Positions 50,267-63,170 of a stretch of DNA of 64,000 bases are shown here, one piece after another (position 1 is the first letter of the stretch; every line of letters begins with the position of its first letter). The stretch comes from Strigops habroptila (taxonomy: Eukaryota > Chordata > Aves > Psittaciformes > Psittacidae). The stretch is from assembly GCF_004027225.2 (NCBI RefSeq), contig NC_044278.2, positions 62,012,243 through 62,076,242 of the forward strand, in the 5' to 3' direction. Below the pieces are notes generated by a model. That model was not told the origin of the DNA, searched no databases, and was given only the letters and a program-made list of their open reading frames with translations. The position numbers and the translations under genes were made by a program.

Positions 50267-50321
50267 ATGGCGGTGGAGGAAGAGGGGCTGCGGGTCTTCC
50301 AAAGCGTCAGGATTAAAATCG
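50267..50321 (+). CDS. RASA3: RASA3 coding exon 1 (N-terminus of Ras GTPase-activating protein 3)
   Basis: RASA3 (GAP1 IP4-binding protein) is a membrane-associated GTPase-activating protein for Ras and Rap with two C2 domains, a RasGAP domain and a PH/Btk module. Only exon 1 lies here: ATG in a strong Kozak context (ACCACCATGG), 18 codons MAVEEEGLRVFQSVRIKI plus the first G of a glycine codon, then donor GTGAGG at 50322. This matches the vertebrate N-terminus I recall, with conservative changes (E for D at residue 5, R for K at residue 15). It forms the first strand of the C2A domain. Reading past the donor gives unrelated GC-rich sequence, confirming the splice. Confidence 0.93.
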
Positions 50322-51739
50322 GTGAGGGCGCGGGGTGTGGGCGCCTGGCAGCGGCGGGGAGCCCCCGCTAGAGCGGGCAGCACCGGTGCGGCGAGACACC
50401 CGGGGCCGGCCGCTCCGTTGCGCTCCCCTGAGCTGCGCGTCCCGCCGGGGCAGCGGTTGGGGGCGGCGGGGGCGGGCGGTGCCCGCGGGGCCGGCGGTGC
50501 GGGGCTGGTTCACGTGGGGCGGCCGGGTGCTGCGGTGACAGGCCGGCAGCGCGGAGCGGGCGAGCGGCGCCAGCGGGAGTCCGGGCGGCGCAGGATATTA
50601 GGCGGATTTCGAGATTTCTTTAATTATTTTTTTCCTTTTAGTCGCTAAGCAACGCCCTGAAAGTTTGGAGGCGGTCAGCGAGTCTCAGTACTTTGTGTCA
50701 CTGGCAGAGCTGGTGCAAAACCGGCCAAAAAGCGGCTGGGGAAGGAGCGTGTGCCCCAGCCCCTTCCCTCAGCGAGCGGGACGGGCTGAGGCTACTGCTT
50801 TCACGGCTTCCTCCGACTCGCGTTGCTGTTGATCGGGTTCCAAACCACATTATTAGAAAGTAAGCGACAGATGTCGGCGTGCAGATTAAACTCTCCCTGG
50901 TAGAGCTCAGAGCGTGCCGGCTGGGAGGGAAAATCCCTCGTTTCCGTAACAGAATCAAACCCGGCGTAAGCGGAGGGAGCGGTTTGCCTCCCTTAGATGG
51001 GGCATGGTGGCCGGGAGCTCGAGGGGAAGTAGACAAGTTGAGCGACGGTGGTGGGTACTGAGGGAGTTGTTGGGCTTGTAGCTTCCTATTAACGCTCTTG
51101 AAAGATCTCTCCTCTCGCATGTCCGTGCACATGAAAGCAGATTTGCAACCACCAATTGTCATGTTAGATAAAACTGAGAATCGAGTTTGCATAGGAAATT
51201 TCATTATTGTATAGTGGCATTAGCATTTCAAAGAGCCCATTACTAGGATCGTTTCCTTATTAGCTGCTAGCAGGTGGTTTAGTGATAGTAGATTTTAAGA
51301 AGTAAAATTTCATTACATAAACTAAAAAAATTGTATGTTGATTCTGTGTTCTTTTAAACATGCAGAAAATAGATTTAGTAGGACTATGAAGTGTCGCCAG
51401 GCTTGGTTTTTGTCTCTTTTCAAAGAGGAGAGGGAAAAAAAAAAAAGGAAGTCTCTTTGCAAAGGAGCGATTCAGACACCATGCAGGTGATGCCATTGCA
51501 GGTTGTTCCTATCTGGCGATTTTCAGTGAAAGGAGTAAGAACACATCTCACATGGAGGGTGGTGACTCTTGGGTGTTTTTTATAACAAACAGTGATGTTA
51601 TTATGCCTAGATGACTGATGTCACTGGAGTGTGGGAATTTCTTTGAGTGGTAGAAGAGATCAAAGATATTAACGGCAGCAAAAGACTTGAGATTAATCCC
51701 ATTAAATCATGGACTGAAGTTAATCCTGCTGCTGGCTTC

Positions 51740-52050
51740 AGTTATCAGAACTAAGCGTTTGATTAACGTGCGGTACTGCAGCCAGGATTCCCGCTGCCTT
51801 TTAGCGTGGATAGTAGGTAGGAAAAGCTGCGTGCCTCACTGGTACACCGGTGCTTCATTTCTGCCTTCCAAGCAGGAGGTCTGTACTCAATGAACTGCAA
51901 GAATGATGCCGGGCGCTTTCCGGAGCTCCGCGGTGCCCGGGTTTTCTACTGTGCGTCGGCAGAGGGCGGTAACAAGTACGCACAGAGCGAGTGCTTTCCT
52001 TCTGTTCGCTAGAAAGTGTCCGAAGGCATAGCCATCGGCTTTCCTGGCAG
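51740..52050 (+). promoter_or_regulatory. secondary CpG cluster in RASA3 intron 1
   Basis: A local rise in CpG density about 1.4-1.7 kb downstream of exon 1, for example GCCGGGCGCTTTCCGGAGCT, CCGCGGTGCCCGGG and GTGCGTCGGCAG. It might be the island shore, an intronic enhancer or an alternative promoter; no start codon exon is evident. Confidence 0.35.
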
Positions 52051-55000
52051 GAGCGTGTTTCTGAGATCTGTTTTTGAAACTTAAATACCTTTCTGTAGCT
52101 GACTATCTTTCATGAAGTTGGTCAGACAAGTAGAAGTGGCAGGATTGCTCTGATGGTTTGAGAGAGTATTTATAATCTAACAAGCCCTGTAAAACAATCC
52201 TAATCGTGAAGAAATTGTATACTGAAGCTTGTAGGCTCCCTGCAAAAAACCCTGTGAGTGAATTTGAAAGGAGATGGTGAACATTGACGAAAGTAGTGTC
52301 CCTCCAGTTATTTCCGAGAGTAAATTTGTCTGTTAGCACTTCCCATTTGCTAGTATCTTGTAGGTTTCTCTGTTTTCTAGTGACAGGACACTGAATCTTT
52401 TGATGGGTTAAGTTACTTGAGGACAAAGGAATAGGTCATTTCCCATCTTGATTTGCTTGTAGTTATCATGCTTGAGAAGTGATCAGTCCTATTCTTTAGG
52501 AGCTTGTTTCGTGGCCAAGCTCTGTCTGATCTCTGACTTTCAGATATTCTGCGCCTGATGTGGCAAGATGTTTGCTTCTCTGTAGTACCTTTGCTGAGCA
52601 CTCCTATACAAGTATGCCTCAGTGTAAATCTGACAAAATGTAGCAGTGATACTCTGAAGATTCAGTGCAAACACACTGAGATCAGCATGGGACACCCATG
52701 GTAGTGTGCTTTTCTTAGTGAAGCAGCTGATGCAGTTTGGAGGTTTCAAGCTGTGCAAAACATGTATAACATAGAGATGTTTGAGTGCCCTAATGTGAAG
52801 TATTGCATGGCAGGGTCTTGTCCCGTATTTCCAAGAAGCTTTGGGTAAATGAAGGCATTTTCTACTGCTGGTATAAGTTGTTCAGTTGAGACTGATGGGT
52901 TGCATAGAGCCACATTTAGCTAGATGGGTAATTATATTCCAGACCTAAATGCTTCCCCATTCTGAGTAGTGTTGTTCTGTAATCGTGTTTGGATTTGGCT
53001 TGAGCCATCTCTTTTCATATATTGAAGATGTGAACCCTTGAGCTTCTTAGGAACTTGTTTCCCTCATTCAGTTGCATTGCCAATGATGTGCCACTTCCAG
53101 AAGGTGTCTTGTTGAGATCCTGAAGTTGTGGAGCAATAAGATGAACTCTGCCATTGTGGGTAGTAGTGTTAAGAGGAGTTGTTACTGTGCTACCTCTTGT
53201 CCAGTTTCTGGTTTCTTTTGTGGTTTGTTGAATTGAAAGTACTCAATGCCTGGCTACTTCCGTTCATGTCTTTTGCAAGGAAGTAACGTACAGTAAAAAG
53301 AAAAAAAGGAGTATCTGTGCTAATGAATGCAATGTTGAAATGTCTATTTGAAATTGATTTATTTTGGCTTCCCATGACTGCAACTGTTGTCCTCTTGTCT
53401 TTTTTCCTTAATTGAAAATTATTTTTACCGGAATCCCGTGTACATAAACAAAGCAATGTGTCATGTAAGACTAAACAAACACTTCCTATAAGATTGCCAC
53501 TTTGAGGAAGTGTGCAGTGCTGATATTTCCATGACTCAGTGTTTCAAAACCTGAAAGGAAACAACATAAGGCTCTATGGCTGATGATTGGCTGGAAAAAC
53601 TACAAAGAGTCCTTCTGCTTGACAACATGACTTGTGTTGTGCTGTTAATAATGTTTAATAAATATACTGTACTTAATTGCTGCTTCTTTTCTCCTTAAAT
53701 GGCATCAACTATTAAAGTTTCACTTGAGAAAAGAAAAGCTCATATTCAGCGTTTGTGCTGTGGAAGGCTGTATAGTGGTTAGCAGAGAATTTTCTGCCAG
53801 ATTTTACTTTGTGAAATCATTTATACTTCAAAAATCTAAAGAAACAGCTCATCTGTGAATTCTCACTGTAAAGTAACAAGCTTTCCAGGTCCCTGAAATT
53901 TAGTACTCTTTTATCTAGGAGTGTTAGGCTCTGCTCTGAAATTGTATTTTTTTGCTAGAGGTAGGAGTGCTTGTTATGGAGGTTAAACTGTCTCACAGTT
54001 TTGAAATATTAATTGGGACAGGAGGATACTGCATTGTCAGTAGGCTACCAGGGGCCATAATATAACGAGGAGGACCCTTTGCTCATTGTTCTGTTGACTT
54101 CAGAAATCATAATGGGAGGGCTTGCTGCAATCCAAGATATGAATAAATTCCTAAAGCTCTTTTATCTTTAGAAAGGGCCAGCTATAGACCTTTTTGTGGT
54201 TACAGGTGTTGAGGTCAGAGTCTGAAATGTGGGTCTTGCGGCAGCATAGTCTCTGTTTGGCACTAAGCGTGGTCAGAAGCATGAAGCTGTGAAATTTTTG
54301 TGATGAAGGTTGGCCACTACCTGATACGGGTTGGTGCTCTGCTCACAGCTCACCCCGTTCAAAGGGTAAACCCACCGTTTTCTTAGAATTCAAAGCCCTG
54401 TTTTACACTGTGATGGTCCAGTTGACTAGATGGGGGATTGGTGGCCTGTAGGCCGTGCTGTCTTTCTGACTCATTTTTTTCTGTGCCTTCTTTACTGATT
54501 CATACAGAGCTATGTAGTTTAAGACATTGCAAAAGCAATTGAACTTCTCTTTGGTAAATTGAGAGTCTTGGGTGAAGTCAGGCAGAGTGTTTGTGTAAGT
54601 GCTAGTATCCCACTGTTTAAACAGGTTGATTGCCAAGAGAAGGTATTTACTGCCCTTCCACCATTAAACTTGACATGGAATAAATGTTTGAGAGATGCCT
54701 CTGTCAATTTCTGTAAGGTTAAGGAGGAGCTACCTTGTCTCTGGCAAATTTAAGGCCTCCCTGAAATCTAATAATCCTAAAGTTGGTCAGGGAAATCCAT
54801 TTTGCCTTGAGAAGACATCCCTTTCGATGCTGTCTGTTGGGATTTAGTGCCTCATCTTAAGTGGTAACTTGTAAAAGTAAGTACGACTAAATATGCTCAC
54901 TGCGTAATACTGTAAAAGGATTTATCCCCATTCAAGTGGGGCATAAGGTTGTTGAATAGATATTTTTAACATAAAGTATTTTCCCAGGTACCTATACATA

Positions 55001-55405
55001 TATAAACCGGAAAATTAATATTTAGGAAATGTGAAATGTTTCTTATAAAGATAACTGATTTTTCTAGTGTTTCAAAGTTAGTGGACCAACAAGTGAAGAA
55101 AGGCAGAGAAATTATTTGCATCGCAGCCGAATATATTCAAGACTTCTCAAGATCATTTCTACACCTTAAAAAGTTGACAAGTACAGCTTAAACTGATGTT
55201 GCGTAGGTAAAATAAAGTAGCGACTTATGTTGTTATGGATTGACTGCAATGCTATTTAAGGCTAGAGTCTGACAGGCCATGGAGGGTGCAGAATAGATTA
55301 TGCAAAACTTTCACCGCTGGTTCAGTATTTCATACTCTGCTAAATTTGGTGGTGGCTGTGTTCTGACTGACTTGTGTTCAGTGTGCTGAATGGAAAAGAT
55401 GTGGA

Positions 55406-55473
55406 GTTTCTAGAGGAGTACTGTGAATGTTCATGGACTGTTTCTAGAGGAGTACTGTGACTGTTCGTGGACT
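55406..55473. repeat. 34-bp tandem duplication
   Basis: Two head-to-tail copies (55406-55439 and 55440-55473) start GTTTCTAGAGGAGTACTGTG and end TGGACT, differing at two positions only, so the duplication is fairly recent. Confidence 0.93.
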
Positions 55474-56867
55474 GTCAGGAACAGTCGTAGCTGGAGAAAA
55501 AATGGAGACCAAAGCATAGTTTCTGCAAGTGAGAGAAGGCAATGAAGGTAGCAGTAGAAAAATGCTTCAGTGAACTTAGATTGAAGAAATAGAAGATGCT
55601 TGTGTTTGGGGCTGCCAGCCTGACATCAAATTACCCATAACTTAATGTAGAAAATTATTCATATGTGAGAGTGGAAGCCAATGTGACTTAGCTTTTAGAT
55701 TGTGTAGAGGTAAATTCACAGGAGTGAAGCCATTAAACAGATCTGCTCAGAGCCTCTGATGTCAAGAAGCAAACTCTGTAGGATTTTTTGTCCTCTTCTG
55801 GAATTAGTACATTTGAAAAAAGTGTTCTCTAATCTCTCTCATGAGAACGAATAGTGTTTTCTTCTCTTCTCATTGAGGTGATTATGTGCTGGTCAAAGTA
55901 CCAAATGCTCTTATATGAGGACATTATGTAAGTGCTGGATAACTTAGTTCTGCAGTTTCCCAGAAAATTCATTGTATTGAATTACTCTTCAGACTGGTTG
56001 GTGGGTTGCTTTGTGTGGTAGTGTTTGGTTTTTGGTGGGTTTTTTTGTTTTTTTGGTGGGGTTTTTTGTTATATATAGTATTTTTTTTAATTATTATTGA
56101 TAGAAAACAGTTTTCAGTCTTCTATTTCTGAAATTACTGGGTTAGGTAGATGTGAATATTAGCTTCTCTTGCTGCATTCTTTTGTCTCTGTTCTGCCTGA
56201 TGCTGTTCTCCATGTTTCACACATGGCTTTGTGATACTGCTCTCACAGCTGCAGTCCAAGGTGCTATGTGATATGCTAACCCAAATTAGTAGCCTGTTGC
56301 TGCTGAAAAGGCAGGTCTTGCTTTTTCCTTTCCCACTCATCTTGCTCCCAGCTAAGAAATGTTCTTTGCATCCTCCATCCCAAACATACCTGCTGTTGAC
56401 TGATGCACTTCTGCTAACAAAAAAAATCCAGTTCAATTTGCAAAGTAGGCCCAAAGAATGCAACTTATTTTTGTTGTCAGGGTTAGTTTGCTTCTATCTG
56501 AGCTGAATCTGTGCGCTCAAGTGAATGTCAGAGCTGTCTCTGGGCAAGTGTCGGGAGCTTGACTGGGCGTGTGAGTGTGGGAAATCAGATGGAGGAGACA
56601 GCAGGTGCATCCCCTGCTTTCATGTCTGTATCCTGGCAGCGTCACGAGACTGATTGAATCTTTCTATGCTCTTCAGTCTGCTCCCCTTCCATAGTACATG
56701 TTTTCTTGATGATGCTGTATTTTTTAGCTTCTGATATCACTGGCTTGGCCAGCTGCTCTGGAGAACAAATGTTAAAACTCAAGTGAGACCGCCAGGAGGA
56801 TAATGACGAACTGAGTTATCTGTACCTCTGATCTTCCTTCTGCTTGAGAGCTAGTTGCATCTAACTG

Positions 56868-56905
56868 AGCTAAGGCTCAGTTCAGGAGCCTTAGCTGCTC
56901 CTGAA
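56868..56905. repeat. two overlapping, mutually exclusive inverted repeats
   Basis: AGCTAAGGCTC (56868-56878) pairs with GAGCCTTAGCT (56886-56896). TTCAGGAGC (56881-56889) pairs with GCTCCTGAA (56897-56905). The second stem uses bases of the first stem's loop and right arm. Confidence 0.9.
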
Positions 56906-59900
56906 AGTGTAGGTGTTTTAGTTGGTATTCATTGATTAATTCTCACACACTTGTCTTCTAAAGCTGAGGCACCTCATGTTGATTATCATGGTTATGCTTA
57001 AACAGGCCGCTCTCAATCCCCCTTCTTTCCATCACAGCAAGATTTCTACTTACGCAGATATTCTGTCAAACATTGTTATATATGAAGCTGTTTATTGCAC
57101 TGGTGCTCCCACTGAAGGGTGCTGCCTACAGCAAGATTAGAAAATACAGTTTAAAAAACCCCTTCTAAAATACCTTTAGTAGTGTTATATCAGGTTAAAA
57201 TTCTTAGAGCAGATAAACACTATAGACTGCAAATGGACCGTCAGGTATTCCTCTATCCTTTCTTAGTCTCTGACTAATGAAGGGCTGACTGATCTCCATT
57301 ACAGGAGTGTAAATTGTGAGTAATTCTGTTGAAGCCAATAGTTACACTTCTGAATTAAGTCTTCAAATAGCTCATGGAGTAGTTTTCTCTTGGAGGAGGT
57401 GGGGGAAAGGATGAGGCAAAATCCGCTTGGGGTTGTCAAGGAGTACTTAATACCTCTGATGTTGTGACAACTCACTCTGCAGACTGTTGAGTTTGGAGAA
57501 TACATGTTATGGATTCCCCTTGTGAGAGCATGAAACCTAGAATAAAGACAGAGGGTTTTAGTCTTTGCCGAATACTGTAGAAGATGTAGATATTAGACAT
57601 TTGTATTACTCATGATTTCAGACCAATAAACGTTCAGTCAAACATGCAGAAGAAAAATGAATGTTTGCATGTGCCAGTGGACTGTTAATGTGTCTGGGTA
57701 GCAAATCACCGAAGGCGTATATTAATGGTTAAAACATGTACTAGTATGTCTTAATATTGTGTTTTTAAACCTCCTAGTACCAGAGGTTTATCTACTTTGT
57801 GGCTGAGTCAAGGAGAAGCTTGGGAGATGCTTGGAGTTAATAACAGGTTATATTTTATGAAACTGAAAAGCTGATCATAGACTTGAACATTCTGAATAGC
57901 TCTCTGATTTTAGCAACATTTATTAAACCTTATGAGGTATCTGTTCTTTAGCAGTGCCCGTTTGATTTTTTTTTTTCAGCATGGTTGACTGGTGACTGAA
58001 TTTAGGATCCAACTAAAAGCTTTGTTTTGGAATAAAAACAAAACAAAATCTGACTTCCTTCCTCCCTCATCCTAACCTCTACCAAGGGAAAGCAACTTCC
58101 CTGAAACTTTGCATGTTGTTTTCCTGCTATAGTAGACTTTCTGGGTGAAAGTTTTGCAAAATGAGATGTGAAGCTTCAAAATTATGAAGAACTGGATTTT
58201 TTTTTTCCCCCTTAATTTCATTTTTTGGAAATTTTTCATGGGTCTTTGCCAAATGTAAAACAACTTAAATATTCAGTGGAAAGGTTGAGGGCTTTGAGGT
58301 TTGGGGTTTTCTTTTTCCCTTTTCTGTGTGTAAGGGGTAAAATACACTGTATCTGTATTGCTGAGATCTGAGAAAAGAACACAAATGTTGAAGACTTAAC
58401 AGCCTGGTTGACTTGCCCAACTTCGGAGAGTTCTGCTCTTCAGTTTTCATTCCAGACCTCAGAAGTCTTATCTTTTTTCTACCTGACTGGAGACTCATGC
58501 ATTTGCCTTTTATCACCTCTCAGGGAGCACTGAGGCAAAATGAAGATCCCTTCATTCGCCCAGTAGCCCAACAATGGAATCTTATTGTTCCCTACCTGCT
58601 GGGGTTTGCAACTGTATGGCCATTAACTAAAATGGATTAGTGTGATGTGATAGTAAGAGGGAGGGTGTTTCACTTATGAAGGACTGGTAGGTTTGAACGG
58701 GTAGCATTTGATGCAATGTTTAATTTGCATAAATATTCATGTGCTTTACTTTTGTAAGCTGGTAGTAGGTGGATGAACATTAGATGAAGCATCTCAATTC
58801 TGCCACTTGCAGCAAATGCCTGAAAAGCCTTGAAGCTGGGAAAAACACCTATTGCTGCAATAATGGGAAGAGGGGAATTTTCTATTAATGCAGGTCTGTT
58901 TTCCCTCAGATGCATACTTAAGCTTTCTTTTCATGTTTTATAGTGATCTTAGGAGGAAATACACCTGTCTGTTTGTCACTGTACTTCTAACAAATTTCTA
59001 CAGATTTCAAAATCCATTTAAAATAAGTTTGTGTTGAAAGGCCTAAGTTGTGTTTCAGAAAAGGAATGTAAAATGGTGGAGACACTGGGTAACATGGGGA
59101 GCAGAAGGGTATTTGAACTTGTGAAGGAGTTCTGTTTCCAGAACATAGAGTGGTTAATTTCGTAATTTATAGCTGTAGGAATAAAGTTTTTGAGTGAGTG
59201 ATAACTTGGTTTTTAGCAATTTACAGATTTAAATTCCCATTCAATTCCAGTTACACAGAAGGCATGTAGTATCAATCAGCTTTACTGTTTTTGATTTTTC
59301 TTCCTTTCACATTTCATTCAGCTTTAATGTTCCAAGTACTGAAAAACTGACAACTTGAAATACTTTATTTACAGTTGTGCTTCTGTTATGGCTGCTTATA
59401 CAGACTTCTTAATTCCAAAAAAGCAGATGCACTGATGGCTGAGTTTTAAACTCCTTAAAAAAAAGAGAGAGGGGAAGAAGTTTATTTTTACTACTGTTTG
59501 CAATTCCTTCTAAAAATATTTCTGTTTACAAATTGTTTACAGCTACTCACTTTTTGTTCAAAAACTCTAGAAGAAAACAGTTAGTGGTAGGCTTTTACAA
59601 GGCTTTAGTTGATTCTTGCTTGTATTTCCCAGCTGGTGTTAGAGTACATCTGGAATCTATGAAATTCCTTTCTTTGTTCCTCATTTCCTGTTCCATTCAG
59701 TACTACAGTGTGGCATTCTGAAAGCTGTTTCTCTTGGTATTTTCTTCTAAGATGCATGTTTTAAAGCATTTAGTGAGTTCTTAAAGGTGGACATATGTTC
59801 CTTGTGTTTAACAGCGTAATTGAACTGTGTCATGAAACTTCTCAGATGTTTTGTTTTGGTATTTCAATGAGAAATAGTTTTGTTGATTTTTCTGGCAGTT

Positions 59901-60353
59901 ATTCAGCTTGTAGAATTGTAGGAAGGAGGGTGGTAGAAAGAGAAGAAAAATCTGGTAGATAGTATAAAAGCTCCCTTTCTTAGCCTCCCTCTCTCTCTCC
60001 CTCCTCCCACTGCCCAGGAACAATCACCCGTTTGTAATGGAAAATTAGATCTATTTTGCAGGAGACACAGGGTGTGACATCCTACAGTTGCTTTTAGATT
60101 CTAGTTTGAAAAGCTGGTTGCTGCTACAGAACACGTGAACACAACCTTGGAAAATTGAGCTCTGACAGTATGACACAATGTGAGAGTTGTGTGTCTAAAC
60201 CAAAAACTGTCTATCCCCTCCAAAGCAGCAGTGTTTAAGTTAGATTTACTGGTTGGGACTGCATTGTTGCAGATCCCTAATAGTTACTGAAAAAGAGAGG
60301 GGATCCTGTGGTCTAACACAATTGCTCTTATTTTTTCCAAGGCTGTGGTTTTG

Positions 60354-60382
60354 GTTTTTTTTTGTTTTTTTTTTTTTTTTTC
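60354..60382. repeat. poly-T tract
   Basis: T-rich run broken by a single G; low complexity. Confidence 0.9.
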
Positions 60383-61740
60383 CTAAGAACAAAACTTCTG
60401 AAGAAATTGTACTTTTATGAATACTTACGTATCCGGGTGGCTGGCCCAAGCTTTCCAGAATGAATGGAAGTGCTTCATTGTCCAGTGGTTGGCTCTTCTG
60501 TTGTTGTCATTTGCCAACTGCGAGTGTTGTTTCTGGGATTGTAACTTTGCTCTCGACATGCTCTCTGTAGTCATGAAAGATCTGTAACGGTACAATACAT
60601 GTTGAAAAGCTTCTTCACAAAGCACCTGCTATAGAGATGAGCCTTTGCATCACAAGCATTGTTTCTTCTGTTTATGAATGCACTAGCAGTTTTCGAATTG
60701 CAGGATGTCTGAAACAGCAGCATTTACTCTCACAGAGAACTTAATATTGGGGAAATATAGATCTGATTTTTATCTGCCTCTGAATGCAATTCAGCAGAGA
60801 GAAGCAGGGAATGCTGCTGTGGGATCTGTCACTGCTCTGCAGGTCAGATTTTCAGATCTGCTGATTCCAGTTGCTTATCTTTTGACTTTTTTCAGATGTC
60901 CCTAAGAGAAACTGTACAATTGATTACATTAAAGGGATTGTGCATATGGGTAGTTGCACATTTTATTTATTCCGTGTATTATAAGGAAACCAGGGGTAGT
61001 GCTACTTGCTTCCGTAAGGTATGCAAAAATAATGGCAGAACTTGAACTGTGAAACTCCTGCAGTTGTCTGAAATCTGTCTTTCAGCAGGTCGTGTGGCTG
61101 CAGTATAAGTCACATTTTGTAGAGAAGACATTTGATGTTTGGGACCTTGGCTGATGTTGCGTAATACTCAAATGTCAAGCTGTTACGGTACCTGAAGAAC
61201 CACATTTGTGCTCATTTGTGCTCTGTTAGCATCTCTTGCCCCAAATATAAGGTAGGAGGTGACCAACACCACTCTTATTTCTGTAAACATTAGTCTTACC
61301 TTGTGTTTGTGGATTGGTCCAGGTAGTTAATTTTGCTGCATTCTGTCAGCCAGCAGCCCTTGGGTAATTCTGCTTGAGTTCCCACTAACTGTGTATGATA
61401 CTTTAGGACAGGAGCTCCAGGTAGTTGCTGCAGAATAGGCTTAGGCTATCAGTGCTTCAGAGGTGACAGTGGAGGAAGAAGTCATGGTTGGTGGTCATAA
61501 ATCCATCCCTGACTAAAGCTAGGGAGCTGTTTATGCCTCTTCCCTCTCATATTGGAGTATAGATCCAGCTTCTCTAATTTCTGGTTTGATGGCATGGAGT
61601 GGGCTTGAGGAAACTGGTGTTGCATGTTAGGGTTGGAAGGAACTAGGTTTCGGGACAGTGTGGGTGGTATACTTACTCTCTCCATACTCTCCTGTGGCTT
61701 TTTATTTTTTTAGGCCTACTAAGCAAAATTGCCTGAGAGG

Positions 61741-61757
61741 AAAAAAAAAAAAAAAAA
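61741..61757. repeat. poly-A tract
   Basis: About 17 consecutive A residues. There is no recognisable retroposed body upstream, so I do not call it a retrogene tail. Confidence 0.85.
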
Positions 61758-62745
61758 GAAAGCTAATTCTTATTCAGACCAGTACTCCTGACTGTCTGTT
61801 TTTGAGTGGTGAGGCAGAAGTTCTTGACAAGGAATAAAAAGTGCCTGGGGGAATTTAGGATCTTGCAATAGAGCAAAATAGCTTCAGCAAAAGTGAAGCT
61901 CTAACAGGCTGATAATTAGCTTGTTTTGACACCTGCTTCTGTGACTGCATTCCAGAAAGCTGTGGGTTTGAAAGTAAAAAAAATTATCAACTGAGTGACT
62001 TTTAAAGTCAGCTCCAGTATTAAATGTAGCCATTTTCTGTAATAGTCCAGCAAGAAATGTTGGCGTTATTAGAGTTTCCTGATAACACCTGCAAATTTGT
62101 AGTACGTTGATGCCCTGGTAATGGGAATTTGTAACGTAGTCCTGCGGGTAACTTGCACTTGATGCTCTTGAGTATGGGCATTACTTTCTTGTGCAAAGTG
62201 AATGTTGGGAACTGAAAGCATATTTTTCTCCGTGGCCCTTGAAATCTTACTCTGGTATAGTTGTACCATGTCAAACTCCATGTCTTTTTTTTTTTTTTTA
62301 TATGGTGGCTGTTTGATTTTGGCAATAACCAGAAGAACCAAATGCTTGTAAGGAGGGGTCCCTACTTTAGCAGTACCATGCACGCTGCATTGGGAACTGG
62401 CTAGGAGCAAATATGTTGCTTAACAGACCACGCACAGTGTCAGAATGAAATGGGATCATGCCTTACTAGGGCTTAGAATGTCAGGCTGCAGGTGTACCAA
62501 AGCTACTCCTGTATTGAGTGGGGTTAACTAGGTGCTTAAGAATGTGATCTGAAAACCCCACTACTTGTGAGGTGACTTGTCTGGAGAAAATACTGGGCAC
62601 AGGGCTAGGTCTGATCCCTTGTTGTTCTCCATAACTCCAACATGTGAGATGGGGACAGGAGCTTCCGCCTACTCCCTTCGGAGTGTGGAGTCAGTCACAA
62701 GGCAGGACCTTGTACTATGCTTTAAAGGTGGGAATTTGTGCTTTT

Positions 62746-62769
62746 GGAGGAGGTGGTGGTGGTGGTGAT
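62746..62769. repeat. (GGT)n short repeat
   Basis: GGAGGA followed by five GGT units and GATG. Confidence 0.88.
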
Positions 62770-62981
62770 GTATTGGTGCTTTTGTTGTATACTAGGTAAA
62801 GAATTTGGTAGTCTTCGGTCTCATGGTGAGAATGCTGATGTATTTTGCAGTGTACATATCTCCTAGTGTGTCATGCTGTGGGAGATCGAACTGGGGGTAT
62901 TTGTTTTGGGGCAGGTTGGGCTTGGACAGAACCAATGCACAAGGGAGCATATTGGTGTAGTGCAGGCATTGTGCACTTATT

Positions 62982-63170
62982 TGACTGGCAGAGGTTGCCC
63001 AGAGAAGTTGTAGCTCCCCCACCTCCGGCAGTGTTCAAGGCTAGCTTGCATGGAACCTTGCCAGGAGCAACCTGGTCTAGTGGAAGGTGTCCCTGCCCAT
63101 GGCAGGGGATTGAAACTAGGTGGTCTTTAAGGTCCCTTCCAATCCAAACCATTTGTGATTCTGTGGTTCT
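62982..63170 (+). mobile_element. CR1 fragment, 3' end
   Basis: Sense CR1 within RASA3 intron 1: GACTGGCAGAGGTTGCCCAG, CCGGCAGTGTTCAAGGCTAG, CCTGGTCTAGTGGAAGGTGT, CCCATGGCAGGGGATTGAAA, TTAAGGTCCCTTCCAATCC, tail TGTGATTCTGTGGTTCT. Confidence 0.94.

Larger units (their letters stand above)
49600..50600 (+). promoter_or_regulatory. RASA3: CpG island promoter of RASA3
   Basis: A dense CpG island about 1 kb long covering the RASA3 start codon. It contains a G17 run (49837-49853), a C12 run (49912-49923), two CCAAT boxes (49977-49981 and 50009-50013), GC boxes in 50016-50041 (GGGGGCGG, GAGGGCGGG) and a TGACG CRE half-site at 50053-50057. There is no TATA box. Box positions suggest transcription starts somewhere around 50060-50120, leaving a GC-rich 5' UTR of roughly 150-200 nt; this is inference. 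Confidence 0.85.

Noticed and set aside
49334..50371. 345-codon plus-strand and 282-codon minus-strand open frames in the RASA3 island
   Set aside because: Low-stop GC-rich artefacts. The plus frame shares the true RASA3 frame only from the ATG at 50267 and has no support upstream of it.
61741..61757. Poly-A run as a processed pseudogene tail
   Set aside because: Upstream sequence shows no recognisable gene body and no target-site duplication.
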